Assembly (NCBI GenBank): GCA_050084985.1
Contig: JBITNC010000001.1
Span: forward strand, 134,230,001-134,294,000
Length of the DNA stretch: 64,000 nt
Direction of reading: 5' to 3'
Origin: Nageia nagi
Taxonomy: Eukaryota; Pinophyta
Under the pieces are notes generated by a model. It did no database searches and was not told where the DNA came from. It saw nothing but the letters and a program-made list of their open reading frames with translations. Both the position numbers and the translations under genes were made by a program. Positions 62,400-64,000 of the stretch are shown piece by piece. Each line of letters starts with the position of its first letter. The first letter of the stretch is position 1.

Positions 62400-64000
62400 G
62401 AGAGGGAGCTTGGATCCCAAGGTGTAGGTGAAGATTGATCTTATAGGTAAGTCTTCTCCAGACTCTATCTTGGAGGAGAGGGTGGGCCTAAAACTTCCTA
62501 ATGCAGTTAACCCATTGGACTTGAATATGATAAATAATAACAAAATCTCATATGCCCAAGTGGTAAGGGGTTAAAAAGTATCTCCTTTGGAAACATATTT
62601 TAATTTGAGAGCTACAAAAGGTAGGCTAAAGATTCCTCTTAAAATTATCAAGATCACCATGGAGGAAGTTGCTCTAAATCTGCTTGGTAAGTTCCTTGGG
62701 ATGCATAGAGATATTGATTTGATGATATAATGGGCTTTTCAAAAATAAAAAAATAAGTGGGAAGTTTGATATTATCGCTCTTTTGAATTACTTCATTTTT
62801 ATTAAGTTCAATGCAGGGTAATACCTTTAAAATGTTTTGTATGGAGTTCTATGGATGTTTGGGTAGAAAGATATGTTTTTATAGAAATGGGTTCTAGATT
62901 TCAATCCAAATACCTAAATTATTACTTCAACCCCAGTTTGGGTTAGACTCCTAGGATTAGCATTTTAGTGTTGGCATGATGAAGTTATAGCAAGGATTTG
63001 TTACTAGATTGAGGACCTCATTACCATTGATAAGGCAATTAGGGATAAATCTTGTATGACTTTTGCTAGACTTTGTATTAGCATTTATCCCATAATGAAC
63101 CTCCCAAAATCTATTGATTTAATTTCTAAATTAGGGGAATGATTTCAATTGATCGAATATGAGAATCCCCCTTAGATGTGTGAGGTATTCAAGTAGAAAT
63201 TTCATGCTCCTTCTTTGTATCCTTTGAAATTGCAAGAAAAGCAAAAAAAGAAATGATAGGGTTGTAAAGTTCCAACTTAAAGAACTAAAAAAGGTGAAGC
63301 TTTGAGTGTGGTGCATGAGCAAGATACCAATGTGGTGCCCATGCATAATAATTTTTCTAGTCTAGATGTTCATCTTCACTTAAACAAAGATTTGATTAAG
63401 GAAATATCACTCTATGAGAAAGTTATAGCTCATGTCAAAGGTTAGAGACCAATCACAAAAGAAGCTATGATGGTTATATTAGAGGATAAAGAGTTGGATA
63501 ATAAACTCTTAAATCATAATGAGGGAGATCATCAAGAGATAACATCAGATAAGGAGGTTTTGATAAAAGAGGAATAATATCAAGGAGAGTGGGAAATTAT
63601 CTCATAATTCAAATAGGACTTCATACCTCAAGTAAGTAAATTTAGTGAAGTGTTAGATAGATTTTTGGAAACTCAATTCCCTAAACCATTAGAGACTCAT
63701 ACTTATAACGTTTTTCAAGGTGAGAAGGATCAAGAAGATATAAATAAAAATCACATCCTTTTCCCAATTATGTTAAGGAAGTTTTGGGGGATTGTGAGGA
63801 TTCAGATTCTCAAGAAGAAACTATAGTATCAACCCTAAGGTGAAAGGGAAAGAAGAAAAAAAGAAGCAACAAGTCTATATGAAAAAGGATCATCTTGATC
63901 GACCTTAGAAGGGTGTTATAATATTTTAGGATACCAAAGCTAATATTGCTAAAGGAGCTCAAGCCACTCTCTTTGTGGGGGTGAAGCTTTGAAGCAATGA
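62400..64000 (+). pseudogene. LINE (L1-type) ORF1 relic, runs off the window
   Basis: The plus strand reads, with stops and shifts, like the plant L1 ORF1 containing DUF4283. Segments: SYAQVVRG (about 62548), RLKIPLKIIKITMEEVALNL then LGKFLGMHRDIDLM (about 62620-62727), a SMDVWVERYVFIEMGSRFQ part (about 62848-62900), and TFARLCISIYPIMNLPKSID (about 63060-63119) followed by LIEYENPP. ORF1 binds RNA in LINE retrotransposition. Endonuclease and reverse transcriptase would lie beyond 64000. The part after 63250 is charged and unassigned. Confidence 0.65.

Overview
The window is nuclear DNA from a land plant with a large, repeat-dense genome. It is AT-rich, and nearly everything I can recognise is transposable-element sequence. 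The plant assignment rests on LTR retrotransposons primed by initiator-tRNA-Met-like sites (TGGTATCAGAGC), Ty1/copia and Ty3/gypsy polyproteins of plant type (the gypsy one with a second, plant Tat-type RNase H), relics of PLS-type PPR genes, degenerate plant telomere-type (CCCTAAA) repeats and a DUF4283-like LINE ORF1. A conifer or other gymnosperm would fit, but the species cannot be read from this sequence. I see no intact protein-coding host gene, no tRNA or rRNA gene and no CRISPR array.

Layout. 1-4.5 kb: tandem arrays and the 3' end plus LTR of an old copia element. 5.2-19 kb (minus strand): decayed coding relics, probably one old gypsy element, interrupted by copia-1 (5894-14119) and by a compact gag-only LTR element (15543-18175, target duplication CATAT). 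21.2-29.9 kb: copia-2, same lineage as copia-1, with 503-bp LTRs differing at 6 sites and target duplication TTATG; its very long leader carries a PPR gene fragment and its 3' UTR an array of hairpin units. 31.0-31.7 kb: a minus-strand PPR pseudogene. 36.8-41.9 kb: copia-3, 546-bp LTRs, target duplication AAAGC, gag-pol in one frame broken by six stops. 45.0-46.3 kb: telomere-like degenerate repeats. 47.7-48.6 kb: a 988-bp element with perfect 34-bp terminal inverted repeats. 51.6-52.0 kb: a long CT microsatellite. 52.9-61.9 kb: a decayed gypsy (Tat-type) element with target duplication GTTAG. 62.4 kb to the end: a decayed LINE ORF1.

None of the elements looks autonomous now. By LTR divergence counted by eye, the order from young to old is copia-2 (about 1.2%), copia-3 (about 2.7%), gag-only element (about 5%), copia-1 (about 9%), gypsy (about 11%). 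The most unusual items are the nested gag-only element, the hairpin-unit array with compensatory changes, the PPR fragment inside a copia leader, a stop codon shared at the same gag position by copia-1 and copia-2, and the TIR element with an internal duplication.
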